A DNA stretch of 64,000 nt from Burkholderia sp. BCC0506 (GTDB taxonomy: Bacteria > Pseudomonadota > Gammaproteobacteria > Burkholderiales > Burkholderiaceae). The notes under the pieces are model-generated. The model did not search any database and had not been told where the DNA came from. It worked only from the letters and a program-made list of their open reading frames with translations. The stretch spans positions 187,994-251,993 of the forward strand of contig NZ_CADFEN010000001.1 of the NCBI RefSeq assembly GCF_902833145.1, in the 5' to 3' direction. Within the stretch, counting starts at the first letter, position 1. Each line of letters begins with the position of its first letter. Below are positions 51,343-62,023 of this stretch, in pieces. Made by a program: the position numbers and the translations under genes.

Positions 51343-52427
51343 CCCGTTTCCTTGGCCGCCTCGCCGATCCGCGCACGCTGCCGATCGTCGTGACGATCGT
51401 GCTGTTCGTCGCGCTGTTCGGCTTCGGGTCCGTGATGTACACGGGCTTTTTCTCGATGCAGGTGCTGACCGGGCTGCTCGTCGACAACGCGTTCCTGCTG
51501 ATCGTCGTGATCGGGATGACGTTCGTGATCGTGTCGGGCGGCATCGACCTGTCGGTGGGCTCGGTCGTTGCGCTGACAACGATCTTCTGCGCGGTCGGCG
51601 CCGAGCGGCTGCACTGGCCCGTGTGGGCGATCGTGCCGCTGGTGCTCGCGTTCGGCGCGCTATATGGCGCGGCGATGGGTGCGCTGATCCATTATTTCCG
51701 GCTGCAGCCGTTCATCGTCACGCTCGCCGGGATGTTTCTCGCGCGGGGCGCGTGCTTCCTGATCACCACGCAGTCGATCACGATCAACGAGCCGGCGTTC
51801 CATGCGATTGCGGGCATCAGCGTGCCGGTCGGCGGCGGCACGCTGAGCGCCGGCGCGCTGATCGCGCTCGCGACGCTGGCCGTCGCGATCTACGTCGCGC
51901 ATTTCACGCGCTTCGGCCGCAACGTGTACGCGGTCGGCGGCAACGAACGCTCGGCGTTGCTGATGGGCCTGCCGGTCGCGCGCACGAAGATCGGCGTCTA
52001 TGCGCTGAGTGGCTTCTGTTCGGCGCTCGGCGGCGTGGTGTTCACGCTGTACGTGCTGTCGGGCTACGGGCTGCAGGCGCAGGGGATGGAGCTCGACGCG
52101 ATCGCCGCGACCGTGATCGGCGGCACGCTGTTGACGGGCGGCGTGGGCTACGTGATCGGCTCGGTGTTCGGCGTCGGCATCCTCGGCACGATCCAGGTGC
52201 TGATCACGTTCGACGGCACGCTGAGTTCGTGGTGGACGCGGATCGTGATCGGCGCGCTGCTGTGCGTGTTCTGCGTGCTGCAGCGGGTCATCGAGCGGCA
52301 CGCGACGCGACGCCGTACCGGCGGCACCGGGCTCGGCGCGCGGCGGCCGGCGCGCGATACCGCGGCCGCGCGGCCGGCGCCGCCCGAAGAGGACGCCGCG
52401 CTGGTATCGACGATGCGGCGGTTGTAG
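51339..52427 (+). CDS. yjfF: sugar ABC transporter permease
   Basis: 362 residues, again started at an ATGA overlap with ytfT. AraH/RbsC-type permease with VIGMTFVIVSGGIDLSVGSV and FTRFGRNVYAVGGNERSALL, the latter the cytoplasmic EAA-like coupling loop. The C-terminal tail after the last helix is long and Arg/Pro-rich (about 40 residues) and is not part of the fold. It completes the four-gene transporter. Confidence 0.92.
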   Translation: MTRFLGRLADPRTLPIVVTIVLFVALFGFGSVMYTGFFSMQVLTGLLVDNAFLLIVVIGMTFVIVSGGIDLSVGSVVALTTIFCAVGAERLHWPVWAIVPLVLAFGALYGAAMGALIHYFRLQPFIVTLAGMFLARGACFLITTQSITINEPAFHAIAGISVPVGGGTLSAGALIALATLAVAIYVAHFTRFGRNVYAVGGNERSALLMGLPVARTKIGVYALSGFCSALGGVVFTLYVLSGYGLQAQGMELDAIAATVIGGTLLTGGVGYVIGSVFGVGILGTIQVLITFDGTLSSWWTRIVIGALLCVFCVLQRVIERHATRRRTGGTGLGARRPARDTAAARPAPPEEDAALVSTMRRL

Positions 52428-52459
52428 GCGACCGATCGCCTTTGCGCAAGGAGAACGGG

Positions 52460-52747
52460 ATGAAGCGCGATGATCCGACGATGGACCTGGCCGATGCACC
52501 GGCCGTCGAGCATGGCCGCCGGCCGCTGCTCGACCTGGGCGACGCGCGCGACTGCCGGATCGTGGCCGATGCGCTGCGCGTGCTGCTGCGCGAGCGCTCG
52601 GAGGCGCTCGCGTTCGCGATGCGCGTGGCCGACGAGCATGGTCGCCCGCGTCCGGACGCCGGCGACTTCGGCCTGACCGACATCATTCGGCTGGCCCGCG
52701 TCGTCGAGCGGGCCGACCGGCAGCGCGAGCGAACCGCGGTGGAATGA
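52460..52747 (+). CDS. small hypothetical protein at the end of the ytf operon
   Basis: A 95-residue soluble protein with AAGGAG before the ATG and 32 bp from yjfF, so co-transcription is likely. It is charged and helical in its C-terminal half (IVADALRVLLRERSEALAFA then IIRLARVVERADRQRERTAV). I do not recognise a family. It shows no membrane segment or catalytic motif. Confidence 0.65.
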   Translation: MKRDDPTMDLADAPAVEHGRRPLLDLGDARDCRIVADALRVLLRERSEALAFAMRVADEHGRPRPDAGDFGLTDIIRLARVVERADRQRERTAVE

Positions 52748-52783
52748 CCGGCGCGGCGGAACGCACAGCGCGTGCTCGCGCCG

Positions 52784-55126
52784 TCAGGCCGGCCCGGTCG
52801 CGTCCGCTTCGGTGTCGAACGACGTATCCGCCACGCGCGTGCGTTTCAGCGAGCCGGCCAGTTTTTCGATCGCGTGCAGGTCCAGCGCATCGAGGTGCGC
52901 GCGCATTTCGTGCACGAATGGCCCGTGGTCCGGCTCGTCCACATACTGGCCAAGCCATTCCTCGATATCGGTCAGCCGGCCTTCACTGGCGAGCACGGCC
53001 AGTTCGGCGAGCGCATCGGCGGGCGGGCTGCGCATCGCCGGCGCGGCGCTGGCCGGTTTCGCTTCGTCGGCGGGATCGAACCGTCTGACGAGCCCCGACA
53101 CCGGCGCGAGCGCATGGCCGAGGGCCGGCGCGACGACCGCGAACGAGAACGTGGTGCCGACGCCCGGCCGGCTCGCGACGGCCAGCTCGCCGCCCATCGC
53201 GGCGACGATGCGCTGCGCGATGAACAGGCCGAGCCCGGTGCCGCCGTTGACGGCCTGCACCTGCTGGTACGCGCGGAAGATATCGGTGGTCGCGGTGATG
53301 TCGATGCCGATACCCGTATCGGCGACCTCGAACCGCAGGCGCCACGCGTCGCCTTCGCGCGACGCATGAACCGACAGCGTGACCGTGCCGTCGCGCGTGA
53401 ATTTCGACGCATTGGACAGCAGGTTCAGCAGCACCTGTTGCAGCCGGATACCGTCGATCAGCACCGTGCGTGGCAGCGGCGTGACGGGTTGGTAGACGAA
53501 GCGGTTGTCCTGCTGCGCGCACAGCGCGAGCGCGTAGTGGCCGATGTCGTCCAGCAGCCCGGGCAGGTCGGTGCGGTCGGGCGCGATGCCGAGCGGCTGG
53601 AGTTCGGCCTTCGTGAACGCGAGCAATTCGTCGATCAGCGCGAGCTGATAGCGGATGCTGCGGTCGATCGACCGGATCAGCCGCGCCTGGCCGCGCGTCG
53701 CGCCTTGCAGCAGCAGCTTCGCATAGCCGTTGATCGTCGACAGCGGCGCGCGCAGGTCGTGGCTGACGTAGCCGAGCGTCTCGATCTTCTGCTGCAGGTG
53801 CGTCTTCGACTGCTGCAACGCATCGTTGAGCGCGACCGTGCGCCGCGCGACCTCGTCGCGCAGCCGATCCTGCTCGGTGAGCTGCCAGTGTTCGAGCCGC
53901 TTGCGCGCCTCGGTGCGTTGTTTGCCCACGTGGTTGATCCACGCGGCCAGCACCAGCAGATGTGTGGCGAGACCGATGATCGAGGTCACCGGGTTGGGAT
54001 AGATGTCGGACTTGAGCCAGAACAACCAGGCCGGCAGCGCGTCCAGGCCGTCGAGCAGACGGATCAGGAAATTCAAGCTCCCGAACGCCACGGCGATCAG
54101 CATCACGCGGCCCGTTGGTGTTCTGCGGATCGCGAGCGTCAGCGCGATGCCGAGGTTGACGATCGAAAGCGCGGTGTTCAGCCACAGGCAGAACCCGGCG
54201 AAGATCACCAGATCGCCGAACGCCGCGCCGGCCATTCCCGCGCATTCGAGCGCGAGAAACGCCACGTACACCGCGCGCATCGGCAGCTTCGCCTTCTCGC
54301 GATGCGCGACCATCAGGATGAAGACGATGAAGCACACGATCGACAGGTACGCGAAGATCGTCTCGCCGCGCGTCGACCATTCGCGCGCGCCCGGCGCCAG
54401 GGCCATCGCGATGTAGCCACGGTACGCGGCCTCGAACAGCGCGGTGTTCAGGGTCAGCACGGCCAGCACGTGGAACATCCCGCTGCGCGAGAAAAAGCCG
54501 ATCAGCAGCGCGCACCAGACGAGGGCGAGCAGTCCGCCGAAGAAGCCGAAGTTCCACATCGACGCGTGCAACTCCTGCGCGATCCACGCGTCGCGCGTGA
54601 ACGCCACCGGCGCAAGCCGCATTCCCTTGCGCGACGTGATGCGGATCAGCACGGGGAGTTGTTCGCCCGCGCGCAGCGTGACGTCGAGCGTCGGGTAGCG
54701 CGACGACGCGTCGTGCGCGCCGCCGCGGTCGGCCGGGAAGCTGCGCTCGAGTCTCCATCGACCGTGCTGGCCGACATAGAAGTCGGCGCGGTCGACGCGC
54801 GCATCGCGAATCGCGAGCACCAGCGGGCGCGTGTCGCTGTCGCGATTGATCAGCGTCGCACGGACCCACCACGCCGAGCGCGAAAACGACACGTTGAACG
54901 ACGGGCGGGCCGCCGTGGCCGCGTGGCGGGCTGGATCGTCGAGCCGGGCGGCCACGTCGTCGACGGACAGCGTCGTGCCGGCGTCTTCGAAAACCGATAC
55001 GGCGTCGAGTTGCGCAGGATTCGGCGTCGTTGCGGCACGGGCCGTCGCGCACGTGACGGCCAGCGCCGCCAGAAGCAGGAGCAACACGCGACATCCCGCT
55101 GCCCATGCCGCGTATCGACTACGCAT
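52784..55126 (-). CDS. 7TM-DISM membrane sensor histidine kinase
   Basis: 780 residues. Signal sequence (VLLLLLAALAVTCATARA), then an extracytoplasmic 7TMR-DISM-type beta domain (about 40-180, FSRSAWWVRATLINRDSDTR). Seven membrane helices follow (about 193-400) and a coiled-coil linker (about 405-445). HisKA has His456 in ETLGYVSHDLRAPLSTINGY, and HATPase has LLNLLSNASKFTRDGTVTLS and VADTGIGIDI. A C-terminal tail of about 100 residues carries a conserved-looking GRLTDIEEWLGQYVDEPDHG segment. The DISM domain is thought to bind carbohydrate. The gene overlaps the response-regulator gene by 8 bases. Confidence 0.92.
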   Translation of the reverse strand: MRSRYAAWAAGCRVLLLLLAALAVTCATARAATTPNPAQLDAVSVFEDAGTTLSVDDVAARLDDPARHAATAARPSFNVSFSRSAWWVRATLINRDSDTRPLVLAIRDARVDRADFYVGQHGRWRLERSFPADRGGAHDASSRYPTLDVTLRAGEQLPVLIRITSRKGMRLAPVAFTRDAWIAQELHASMWNFGFFGGLLALVWCALLIGFFSRSGMFHVLAVLTLNTALFEAAYRGYIAMALAPGAREWSTRGETIFAYLSIVCFIVFILMVAHREKAKLPMRAVYVAFLALECAGMAGAAFGDLVIFAGFCLWLNTALSIVNLGIALTLAIRRTPTGRVMLIAVAFGSLNFLIRLLDGLDALPAWLFWLKSDIYPNPVTSIIGLATHLLVLAAWINHVGKQRTEARKRLEHWQLTEQDRLRDEVARRTVALNDALQQSKTHLQQKIETLGYVSHDLRAPLSTINGYAKLLLQGATRGQARLIRSIDRSIRYQLALIDELLAFTKAELQPLGIAPDRTDLPGLLDDIGHYALALCAQQDNRFVYQPVTPLPRTVLIDGIRLQQVLLNLLSNASKFTRDGTVTLSVHASREGDAWRLRFEVADTGIGIDITATTDIFRAYQQVQAVNGGTGLGLFIAQRIVAAMGGELAVASRPGVGTTFSFAVVAPALGHALAPVSGLVRRFDPADEAKPASAAPAMRSPPADALAELAVLASEGRLTDIEEWLGQYVDEPDHGPFVHEMRAHLDALDLHAIEKLAGSLKRTRVADTSFDTEADATGPA

Positions 55127-55952
55127 CGCCGTGGTGCCCCCCCGGTGCGGCCGGCGCGTCGACCGCGTGGCGCTGGCGCCGCCAGTCGGACGGCGTCGTG
55201 CCGAAGCGTTCGCGGAACGCCGTCGCGAAATTGCCGGGCGTGGAAAAGCCGATTTCCTCCGCGATGTCGCCGATGCCCATCGACGTTTCCGACAGGAAGT
55301 GCATCGCGGCGCGCAGGCGCGTGTCGCGCAGGTATTCGAATACGGTCTGGCCGAGATGGTCGCGAAACGCGCGCGACAGCCGCTTTTCGTGGGTGCCGAC
55401 CTGCCTCGCGAGATCCTCGAGAGAGGGCGGATGGCGCAGGTCGCGCAGCAGTACGTCGCTTGCCGCGCGCACGAGGGCCGCGTCGCGATTGTCGGGCAAT
55501 TCGGGCAGGTGCGCGAACGGCTGGCTGGGTCGCACGCGTTTCAGGTGATTGCGGATTCGCGCGATGACTTCCGCCGGTTCGAACGGCTTGACGATGTAGT
55601 CGATCGCACCCGTTTCGAGTCCCGCGATGCGATCCTCGAGATCGCCCGCGGCGGTCAGGATGATCACCGGAATGGATTGCGTCGACGGTGTGGACGCCAG
55701 CAGCCGGCTCGCGGCGAAACCGTCCATGCGCGGCATGCGGACGTCCATCAGGATCAGGTCGGGCGCGATGGCCTGCGCGCGGTGATAGGCCTGCAGCCCG
55801 TCGAACGCGACGCTGATCCGGCACTGCGCGGTGCGCAGGATTTCGGTCAGGAGCCGCAGGTCGTTCGGGCGGTCGTCGACGAGGAGGATATGTGCGCCGG
55901 CGAGTTCCGGCGTGGTGCGTGGCGACGCCGAACTGGGCAAGCGGGATGGCAT
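55119..55952 (-). CDS. response regulator with AraC-type output domain
   Basis: 277 residues from the ATG at 55952. Receiver domain: acidic DD at about residues 26-27, phospho-acceptor Asp70 in DLILMDVRMPRMDGFAASRL, Thr in VIILTAAGD and Lys in IDYIVKPFEPAEVIARIRNH. The C-terminal AraC-family double helix-turn-helix contains SLEDLARQVGTHEKRLSRAF and MGIGDIAEEIGFSTPGNFAT. It is transcribed with, and overlaps, the sensor kinase gene. The adhesin gene diverges from it across 1.46 kb, so the adhesin is a candidate target. Confidence 0.93.
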   Translation of the reverse strand: MPSRLPSSASPRTTPELAGAHILLVDDRPNDLRLLTEILRTAQCRISVAFDGLQAYHRAQAIAPDLILMDVRMPRMDGFAASRLLASTPSTQSIPVIILTAAGDLEDRIAGLETGAIDYIVKPFEPAEVIARIRNHLKRVRPSQPFAHLPELPDNRDAALVRAASDVLLRDLRHPPSLEDLARQVGTHEKRLSRAFRDHLGQTVFEYLRDTRLRAAMHFLSETSMGIGDIAEEIGFSTPGNFATAFRERFGTTPSDWRRQRHAVDAPAAPGGHHGDA

Positions 55953-56363
55953 GGTTGCGAACGCGTGGGAAGGGAGTGGCCTGTCAGGTCGGAGGCATCG
56001 CAATCTGTACGATTGTTGCAAAAAATTATATGCCGACAACAGTGTCGGTTGTGAGGATTCCGTGCGGCACGTGTGGGCTTGTCGGGCGCGCGTGGCGGCG
56101 CCGTCTGCACTGGAGAAAATGAATCGGAAAAATGTGCCGAGTCGATTTCCGGAATTCCGGTCTTTATTTCCGGCTAAATGAATTTTGTAATATGAATGGC
56201 CCGGATGATGAATTCATCCTTTCGATGTCGAAATCAGAGTGTGCCGGTGTAAATGGATTCCGATAATTCCTTGTTAGTCAGATTGAATCTCCATCGATGC
56301 CAGGCGGATATTCCTCTTTCCGGAAAATCTGATTTCCTGAAGGTATGTATGAATGTAAATGCC

Positions 56364-56405
56364 GTCCGCTACGGAAAAGAATTTGTCCGCTGCGGAAAAG
56401 GTTTG
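56364..56405. repeat. 21-nt tandem duplication, each copy a mini-palindrome
   Basis: Two adjacent copies of a 21-nt unit begin GTCCGCTACGGAAAAG and GTCCGCTGCGGAAAAG. Each contains a short hairpin, TCCG-CTA-CGGA or TCCGC-T-GCGGA, followed by A4. The 21-nt period is two helical turns, so both copies present the same face. A protein-binding tandem site is plausible. Confidence 0.5.
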
Positions 56406-56736
56406 TTCGGGAGAATGCCGGCACACTAGCCCCGACGCGGCTGGAATCGGTTCGTTCACTGTCTCCGGTTACCGCGAAGATTGCTGTTTCCTTTGCTTTC
56501 ATTACATTCGACATTCAATGTCACATTGGATGATGTCATTGTCGGACGATGGGCGGGCGGCAACAAGAAAATAACGGGCACGAGGGTAATGAAACCGTCA
56601 TGATTCGCGAAATGGTTCGATATAAAAGATGAATCGAAAAATGACGGGATGGGGCTGGATGTAAGGCATCGAGCGAGAAGAAATCGTCAAGTAAATTCGA
56701 TCGATTAATTCGATGCCGGGGCCGTTCGGCGACTGA

Positions 56737-56766
56737 CCGGGTTTTCCGGAAATCCGGAAAACCCGG
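56737..56766. terminator. strong hairpin in the gap before the adhesin gene
   Basis: Perfect 13-bp arms CCGGGTTTTCCGG and CCGGAAAACCCGG with a 4-nt AAAT loop. No T-run follows on the plus strand. It lies about 650 bp before the adhesin start and 785 bp beyond the response-regulator start, so it ends no known gene. It may be an attenuator in a long adhesin leader, the end of an unannotated small RNA, or a binding site. Confidence 0.45.
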
Positions 56767-57415
56767 CCCGCGCGCCGGACGGAAAGGGGTGAGTGACTTC
56801 GCGTGGGTCTTCGGGCGGTTCGATCGATCCGGTTGCCGCGCGCGGCACTCTGTCGAATCAGGCGGATACGAAAAATATGAACACGACAAGCATGGCAGGT
56901 CAGGGCGTCGGGTCGATCGATCCGGGGCCGGCTGTCAGCGCCGGCGATCCGGCGGCGCGTGCTTCAGATCCGGGGACTGCACGGCGTCTTTCGCCGCCTG
57001 AATGAAACGTGACGGGCCGCCCGCGATGCGGGCCGGCATTCGCTCGTCCTGCGTCCGAGCGACGCTTTTCCGATGAGATTCGAGGTCGCCCTTCGGCGGG
57101 GGCGACGGTGTGCGCGCGTGCGGTTTCGCGGCGCGTCGTGCGCCGTGTCGTCGCCGGGCCGGCGATGTCGGCTTCCGTGAGCCGCTGACCGGCGATCGCC
57201 ATCGCGCATCGTGCCGAACGGGCATGCGCGGCGACCGGCCGGGCCGTCGAGATGTGTATCGAGCATGTCGGGCAACGCTGTTCGTAGTCTTTATTAGTTA
57301 TACGAAGTGAGAGGCGGGCGGCGCGAGGCAGGCGAACGCGGAGAGGGTCCGCGCTTCGTTCGGCGTCGCGCTCGCCGTCGCGTCATCCAGCACATGAGAA
57401 CCGAGGGAACACGAG

Positions 57416-60400
57416 ATGAACAAGTCGTTCAAGTCGATCTGGAACGAAGCACTGGGAGCCTGGGTTGCGGCTTCGGAACTCGATCGGGCACGCGGCAAGC
57501 GTGTGGCGTCGTCGAGAAGGGTGACCGAGCACGTCACGCATGCGGGTGCCGCCATGCGCCCGGCCGCGCATCCAGGGCTGTCGCCGCGGCGTATCGTGAT
57601 GACGCTGGCGGCCGCGTATCTCGGGCTGTTTCAGGCCGGCGCGCACGCGCAGTATTCGGCGGGCGGCGGCTCCGCGACCGGCGGTGCCAGTTCGATCGCG
57701 GTCGGTAACGGTTCGGTGGCCACGCAGGTGAATTCCACTGCGTTCGGTAACCTGTCCACGGCGGCAGGCACATCAGCCACGGCACTGGGCCCGGGTGCGC
57801 ACGCGATGGGTGACGGATCGACGGCCATCGGCATCAATGCGCAGGCGACCGGCGTCAACAGTGCATCGCTCGGCGTTCAGGCGATCGGTTCCGGGAACTA
57901 CTCGGTCGCGATCGGCAACCTGTCGAGTGCGACCCAAAGCGGCGCGGTGGCGATGGGCAGCGGCGCGGCGGCGACCGGTGTTTCCGCGGTCGGGCTGGGC
58001 AACAACGCGCTGGCGTCCGGTCAGTATGCGGCCGCGCTGGGTCTCGGGGCGAGCGCGGCCGGGGCGCAAAGCGTCGCGCTCGGCTATGCGACGCATGCGA
58101 CGGACACCGGCAACGTCGCGATCGGCAATCAGGCGACGAGTACGGGCACGGCAGGTGTCGCACTGGGCAGCGGCGCACTGGTAACCGGCAATTCCGGTCT
58201 CGCGATGGGCGTGAACAGCGGTGCGAAAGGCACCTCGTCGATTGCGATCGGCTGGGGCGGAACCGCCGGTGTGCCGGGCTCGGGCACGCAGTCGCTCGGC
58301 ACGAGTTCGATCGCGATGGGCTCCAACGCGACGGCCGGTGCCAACAGTTCACAGGCATTCGGCCTGAACGCGAACGCGTCGGGCGTCAGCTCGATCGCGA
58401 TGGGCGTGCAATCGACCGCGACGCAGCAGTTCGCGACCGCGCTCGGCAATCTGGCGCTGGCGACCGGCATTTCCTCCAGCGCACTGGGGCCGGGTGCGAC
58501 GGCGTCGGCCGCGAATGCGACGGCCGTCGGCATCAACAGCGTCGCGGCAGCTACGTCGACCGTCGCGATCGGCGACAGCAACTCGGTCGCCGCCACCGCC
58601 GGCGCGGGTTCGATCGCCGGCGGCAACCTGTCGAAGGTGCTGGGCGGTACCGGCGCCGTCGCGCTCGGCTTCGGCCAGACCGTGAGCGGTGACGGCGCGG
58701 TGGCGATCGGCGATCCGAGCAGCGCGATCGGCACCGGCGCGGTCACGATGGGTTCGAACAACACCGCGAACGGCAACGGCGCGGTGGCGATCGGCAATAC
58801 GAACAATGCGCAGGGCACGGGTTCGCTCGCACTCGGCAACACGTCCACCGCCGCAGCGGCGGGCGCGGTCGCGTTCGGCGCGTCGGCCATCGCGAACAAT
58901 GCAAACGATGTCGCGCTCGGCTCCGGTTCGGTGACGGACGTGCCGCATCCGACGGCGACCGGCACGCTCGGCGGCGTCACGTACAACTACAACGGTACGA
59001 ATCCGACGAGCGTCGTCAGCGTCGGCGCGGCGGGCACCGAGCGCCAGATCACCAACGTCGCGGCCGGGCGCGTCAATTCGGCGAGCACGGATGCGATCAA
59101 CGGCTCGCAACTTGCCGCGACGAACACGGCGCTCGATTCGCTGTCGACATCGACGGCGTCGAGCATCACGTCGTTGTCGACCGGGGTTTCGTCGTTGTCG
59201 ACAGGGCTGAGTTCGACCAACAGCGCGGTGACGTCGCTGTCCACGTCGACGTCGACGGGCATCGGCTCGTTGTCGACGGGGCTGAGTTCGACCAACAGTG
59301 CGGTGACGTCGCTGTCCACGTCGACGTCGACGGGCATCGGCTCGCTGTCGACGGGCTTGAGCTCGACCGACAGCACGGTCGCGTCGCTGTCGACGTCCAC
59401 ATCGACGGGGCTGTCGTCGGCCAATAGCTCGATCACGTCGTTGTCCACGTCGACCTCGACGGGTATCAATTCGTTGTCCACCGGGTTGAGTTCGACCGAC
59501 AGCGCGGTCACGTCGCTGTCGACTTCCACGTCGACGGGGCTGTCGTCGGCCAATAGCGCGATCACGTCGTTGTCGACATCGACGTCGACGGGCATCAGCT
59601 CGCTGTCCACAGGTCTGAGCTCGACGAACAGCGCGGTCACGTCGCTGTCGACGTCCACGTCGACGGGCCTGTCGTCGGCCAATAGTTCGATCACGTCGTT
59701 GTCCACGTCGACGTCGACGGTCGTCGGTTCGCTGTCCACCGGCCTGAGTTCGACGAACAGCGCAGTGACGTCATTGTCCACGTCGACTTCGACGGGCATC
59801 GGTTCGCTGTCCACCGGCCTGAGCTCGACCAACAGCACGGTGACGTCACTGTCGACGTCGACGTCGACGGGCATCAGCTCGCTGTCCACCGGCCTGAGCT
59901 CGACCAACAGCACGGTGACGTCACTGTCGACGTCGACGTCGACGGGCATCAGCTCGCTGTCCACCGGCCTGAGCTCGACCAACAGCACGGTGACGTCACT
60001 GTCGACGTCCACGTCGACGGGCATCGGCTCGCTGTCCACTGGCCTGAGTTCGACCAACAGCACGGTGACGTCGCTGTCGACGTCCACGTCGACGGGCATC
60101 GGCTCGCTGTCCACCGGGCTGAGTTCGACCAACAGCACGATCACGTCGCTGTCCACGTCGACCTCGACGGTCGTCGGCTCGCTGTCCACCGGCCTGAGCT
60201 CGACGAACAGCAGCCTGACGTCGCTGTCGACCGCCACATCGACCGGGATCGGTTCGCTGTCGACGGGCCTGAGCTCGATCGCGAACAACAACACGAACCT
60301 CGGTAACAGCACGGCCGGCGCGATCGGCGGCGGCGCGACCTACGATCCGACCACCGGCACGATCTCGGCGCCGTCGTACGTGACCTACAACAGCGACGGC

Positions 60401-62023
60401 TCCACGACGATCAACAACAACGTCGGCTCCGCGATCGACAACATCAACGCGCACGGCATCAAGTATTTCCACGCGAACTCGACCGCGCCGGACAGCCAGG
60501 CGGTGGGCGTCGACAGCGTCGCGATCGGCCCGAACGCGATCTCCAGGGTCGACGGCAGCATCGCGCTCGGCTCGGGCTCGGTGGCCGACCGCGCCGTGGT
60601 GCCGTCGTCGGGCATCCTGCGCAACGGCAGCGCGTCGATCCCGTTCGACACGACCGACCAGACGCTGCTCGGCGCGGTCTCGGTGGGCGATGCGACGAAC
60701 AAGACCTACCGCCAGATCACCAACGTCGCAGACGGCACCGGCCAGCAGGACGCGGTGACGGTGCGGCAGTTGACCGGCGCGCTGCAGTCGTTCGCGGTCA
60801 CGGCGCAGAAGTACTTCCACGCGAACTCGACGGCGGCGGATTCGCTCGCGGTCGGCGCGGAATCGGTCGCGGTCGGGCCGACGACGGTCGTCAACGGCGA
60901 CAACGGCGTGGGCATCGGCAACGGCGCGATCGTCGACCAGACCGCGCCGGGCGGGGTCGCGATCGGCCAGGCGGCCAGCTCTGCGCAGGCCGACGCGATC
61001 GCGCTGGGCAGCGGCGCGACGGCGACCGGCGCGCAGTCGGTCGCACAGGGCGCGAACGCGGTGGCGGTCAGCGTGGGCAGCGTCGCGCTCGGCTCGGGTG
61101 CACGCGGCACGGCGACCGACGCGCTCGCGCTCGGCGCCGGTGCGTCGGCGACGTTCGCGAACAGCGTCGCGCTGGGCGCCGGATCGCTGACCACGGTCGG
61201 CGCGCTGACGAACTACGTCGCGTACGGGCTGAGCAGCCCGCAGTCGTCGGCCGGCGAAGTGAACGTCGGCAACCGGCAGATCACGGGTCTCGCGGCCGGC
61301 AAGAACGGCACCGACGCGGTGAACGTGTCGCAGCTCGATTCGGTCGCCAACCAGCTGACGACGCTGATTAACCAACGCGGCGGGCAGTACACGACGAACC
61401 CGAGCGGCGGCAACGTGCCGCCGGGAGCGAGCGGTTCGAATTCGTCGGCGGGCGGTTCGGGGGCGGTCGCATCGGGCTCGAACAGTACGGCGGTCGGCAA
61501 CAGTTCGCTCGCATCGGGCAACGGTTCTTCCGCGATCGGGGTGGGCGCGACCGCATCGGGCAACAACTCGACGGCGATCGGCGCGGGCAGCAACGACGGC
61601 GGACGCTCGAACGTGGTCGCGGTCGGCTCGGCGGATTCGGCGCGGCAAGTCGTGAACGTCGCGGCCGGCACGCAGGGCACCGACGCGGTGAACGTGAACC
61701 AGCTCAATGCGGTATCGAACCAGTTCACGCAGTCGCTGAACACGGTCAACAACCAGCTCACGCAGATGCAGCAGCAGATCCAGCAGACCGATTCGATGGC
61801 CCGCGAGGGGATCGCCGCGACCGCCGCGATGGCGTCGATCCCGCACATGGACCGCGATTCGAACTTCGCGATGGGGGTCGGCACGGCGACGTTCCAGGGC
61901 CAGAAGGCCATGGCGGTCGGCGTGCAGGCGCGCGTCACGGAGAACCTGAAGGCGACGCTGAACGGCGGTTTCGCCGGCAGCCAGCGCGTCGTCGGCGCGG
62001 GCGTGCTGTATCAGTGGAAGTGA
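57416..62023 (+). CDS. trimeric autotransporter adhesin (YadA-like)
   Basis: A 1,535-residue surface adhesin. Residues 1-50 form an extended signal peptide region ([20 protein letters not shown]) with the export cleavage site near AHAQYSA (about 80). A YadA-type head follows (about 85-510) with many SxAxGxxxxA repeats. A neck [20 protein letters not shown] (about 542) leads into 354 residues of coiled SLST repeats (598-951). Two more head/neck blocks follow ([16 protein letters not shown] at about 1017, [16 protein letters not shown] at about 1133). The C-terminal membrane anchor is [20 protein letters not shown] to LYQWK. The position after shvR and ytf genes matches the BCAS0236-type adhesin by memory. 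It mediates attachment as a homotrimer. Confidence 0.93.
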   Translation: MNKSFKSIWNEALGAWVAASELDRARGKRVASSRRVTEHVTHAGAAMRPAAHPGLSPRRIVMTLAAAYLGLFQAGAHAQYSAGGGSATGGASSIAVGNGSVATQVNSTAFGNLSTAAGTSATALGPGAHAMGDGSTAIGINAQATGVNSASLGVQAIGSGNYSVAIGNLSSATQSGAVAMGSGAAATGVSAVGLGNNALASGQYAAALGLGASAAGAQSVALGYATHATDTGNVAIGNQATSTGTAGVALGSGALVTGNSGLAMGVNSGAKGTSSIAIGWGGTAGVPGSGTQSLGTSSIAMGSNATAGANSSQAFGLNANASGVSSIAMGVQSTATQQFATALGNLALATGISSSALGPGATASAANATAVGINSVAAATSTVAIGDSNSVAATAGAGSIAGGNLSKVLGGTGAVALGFGQTVSGDGAVAIGDPSSAIGTGAVTMGSNNTANGNGAVAIGNTNNAQGTGSLALGNTSTAAAAGAVAFGASAIANNANDVALGSGSVTDVPHPTATGTLGGVTYNYNGTNPTSVVSVGAAGTERQITNVAAGRVNSASTDAINGSQLAATNTALDSLSTSTASSITSLSTGVSSLSTGLSSTNSAVTSLSTSTSTGIGSLSTGLSSTNSAVTSLSTSTSTGIGSLSTGLSSTDSTVASLSTSTSTGLSSANSSITSLSTSTSTGINSLSTGLSSTDSAVTSLSTSTSTGLSSANSAITSLSTSTSTGISSLSTGLSSTNSAVTSLSTSTSTGLSSANSSITSLSTSTSTVVGSLSTGLSSTNSAVTSLSTSTSTGIGSLSTGLSSTNSTVTSLSTSTSTGISSLSTGLSSTNSTVTSLSTSTSTGISSLSTGLSSTNSTVTSLSTSTSTGIGSLSTGLSSTNSTVTSLSTSTSTGIGSLSTGLSSTNSTITSLSTSTSTVVGSLSTGLSSTNSSLTSLSTATSTGIGSLSTGLSSIANNNTNLGNSTAGAIGGGATYDPTTGTISAPSYVTYNSDGSTTINNNVGSAIDNINAHGIKYFHANSTAPDSQAVGVDSVAIGPNAISRVDGSIALGSGSVADRAVVPSSGILRNGSASIPFDTTDQTLLGAVSVGDATNKTYRQITNVADGTGQQDAVTVRQLTGALQSFAVTAQKYFHANSTAADSLAVGAESVAVGPTTVVNGDNGVGIGNGAIVDQTAPGGVAIGQAASSAQADAIALGSGATATGAQSVAQGANAVAVSVGSVALGSGARGTATDALALGAGASATFANSVALGAGSLTTVGALTNYVAYGLSSPQSSAGEVNVGNRQITGLAAGKNGTDAVNVSQLDSVANQLTTLINQRGGQYTTNPSGGNVPPGASGSNSSAGGSGAVASGSNSTAVGNSSLASGNGSSAIGVGATASGNNSTAIGAGSNDGGRSNVVAVGSADSARQVVNVAAGTQGTDAVNVNQLNAVSNQFTQSLNTVNNQLTQMQQQIQQTDSMAREGIAATAAMASIPHMDRDSNFAMGVGTATFQGQKAMAVGVQARVTENLKATLNGGFAGSQRVVGAGVLYQWK
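59207..60268 (+). repeat. SLST stalk repeat array inside the adhesin gene
   Basis: 1,062 nt encode 354 residues built from two modules only: fifteen copies of an 18-residue unit ([18 protein letters not shown] and variants) and twelve copies of a 7-residue unit (IGSLSTG and variants), usually alternating to give a 75-nt period. Modules 3, 5 and 7 lack the 7-residue unit. Two consecutive 75-nt units (59819-59893 and 59894-59968) are identical at the DNA level and the next differs at only a few bases, so slippage is likely. Confidence 0.95.

Larger units (their letters stand above)
55953..57415. promoter_or_regulatory. long A+T-richer gap between the response regulator and the adhesin gene
   Basis: 1,463 bases with no convincing gene. 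From about 56100 to 56720 the sequence is clearly poorer in G+C than the rest. It holds several TTCCGG words (56146-56160, 56167-56174 and 56317-56328), a 12-bp palindrome GATGAATTCATC (56207-56218), a 21-nt tandem repeat (56364-56405) and a strong hairpin (56737-56766). A 42-codon frame at 56877 (MNTTSMAGQGVGSIDPGPAV) is possible but unsupported. The adhesin promoter must lie in or after it. Confidence 0.6.

Noticed and set aside
56793-57005. 70-codon frame with two GSIDP repeats before the adhesin
   Set aside because: No ribosome site and no family; the repeated words may be DNA-level elements. Kept only as a remark in the gap entry.
59207-60268. Tandem repeats considered as a CRISPR array
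   Set aside because: Repeats are in frame, contiguous and protein-coding with no variable spacers; no cas genes nearby.
58987-60312. 441-codon open frame antisense to the adhesin repeats ([10 protein letters not shown]-type)
   Set aside because: It is the exact reverse-strand reading of the SLST repeat array; period and composition follow from the sense repeats, and it has no start signal or domain.
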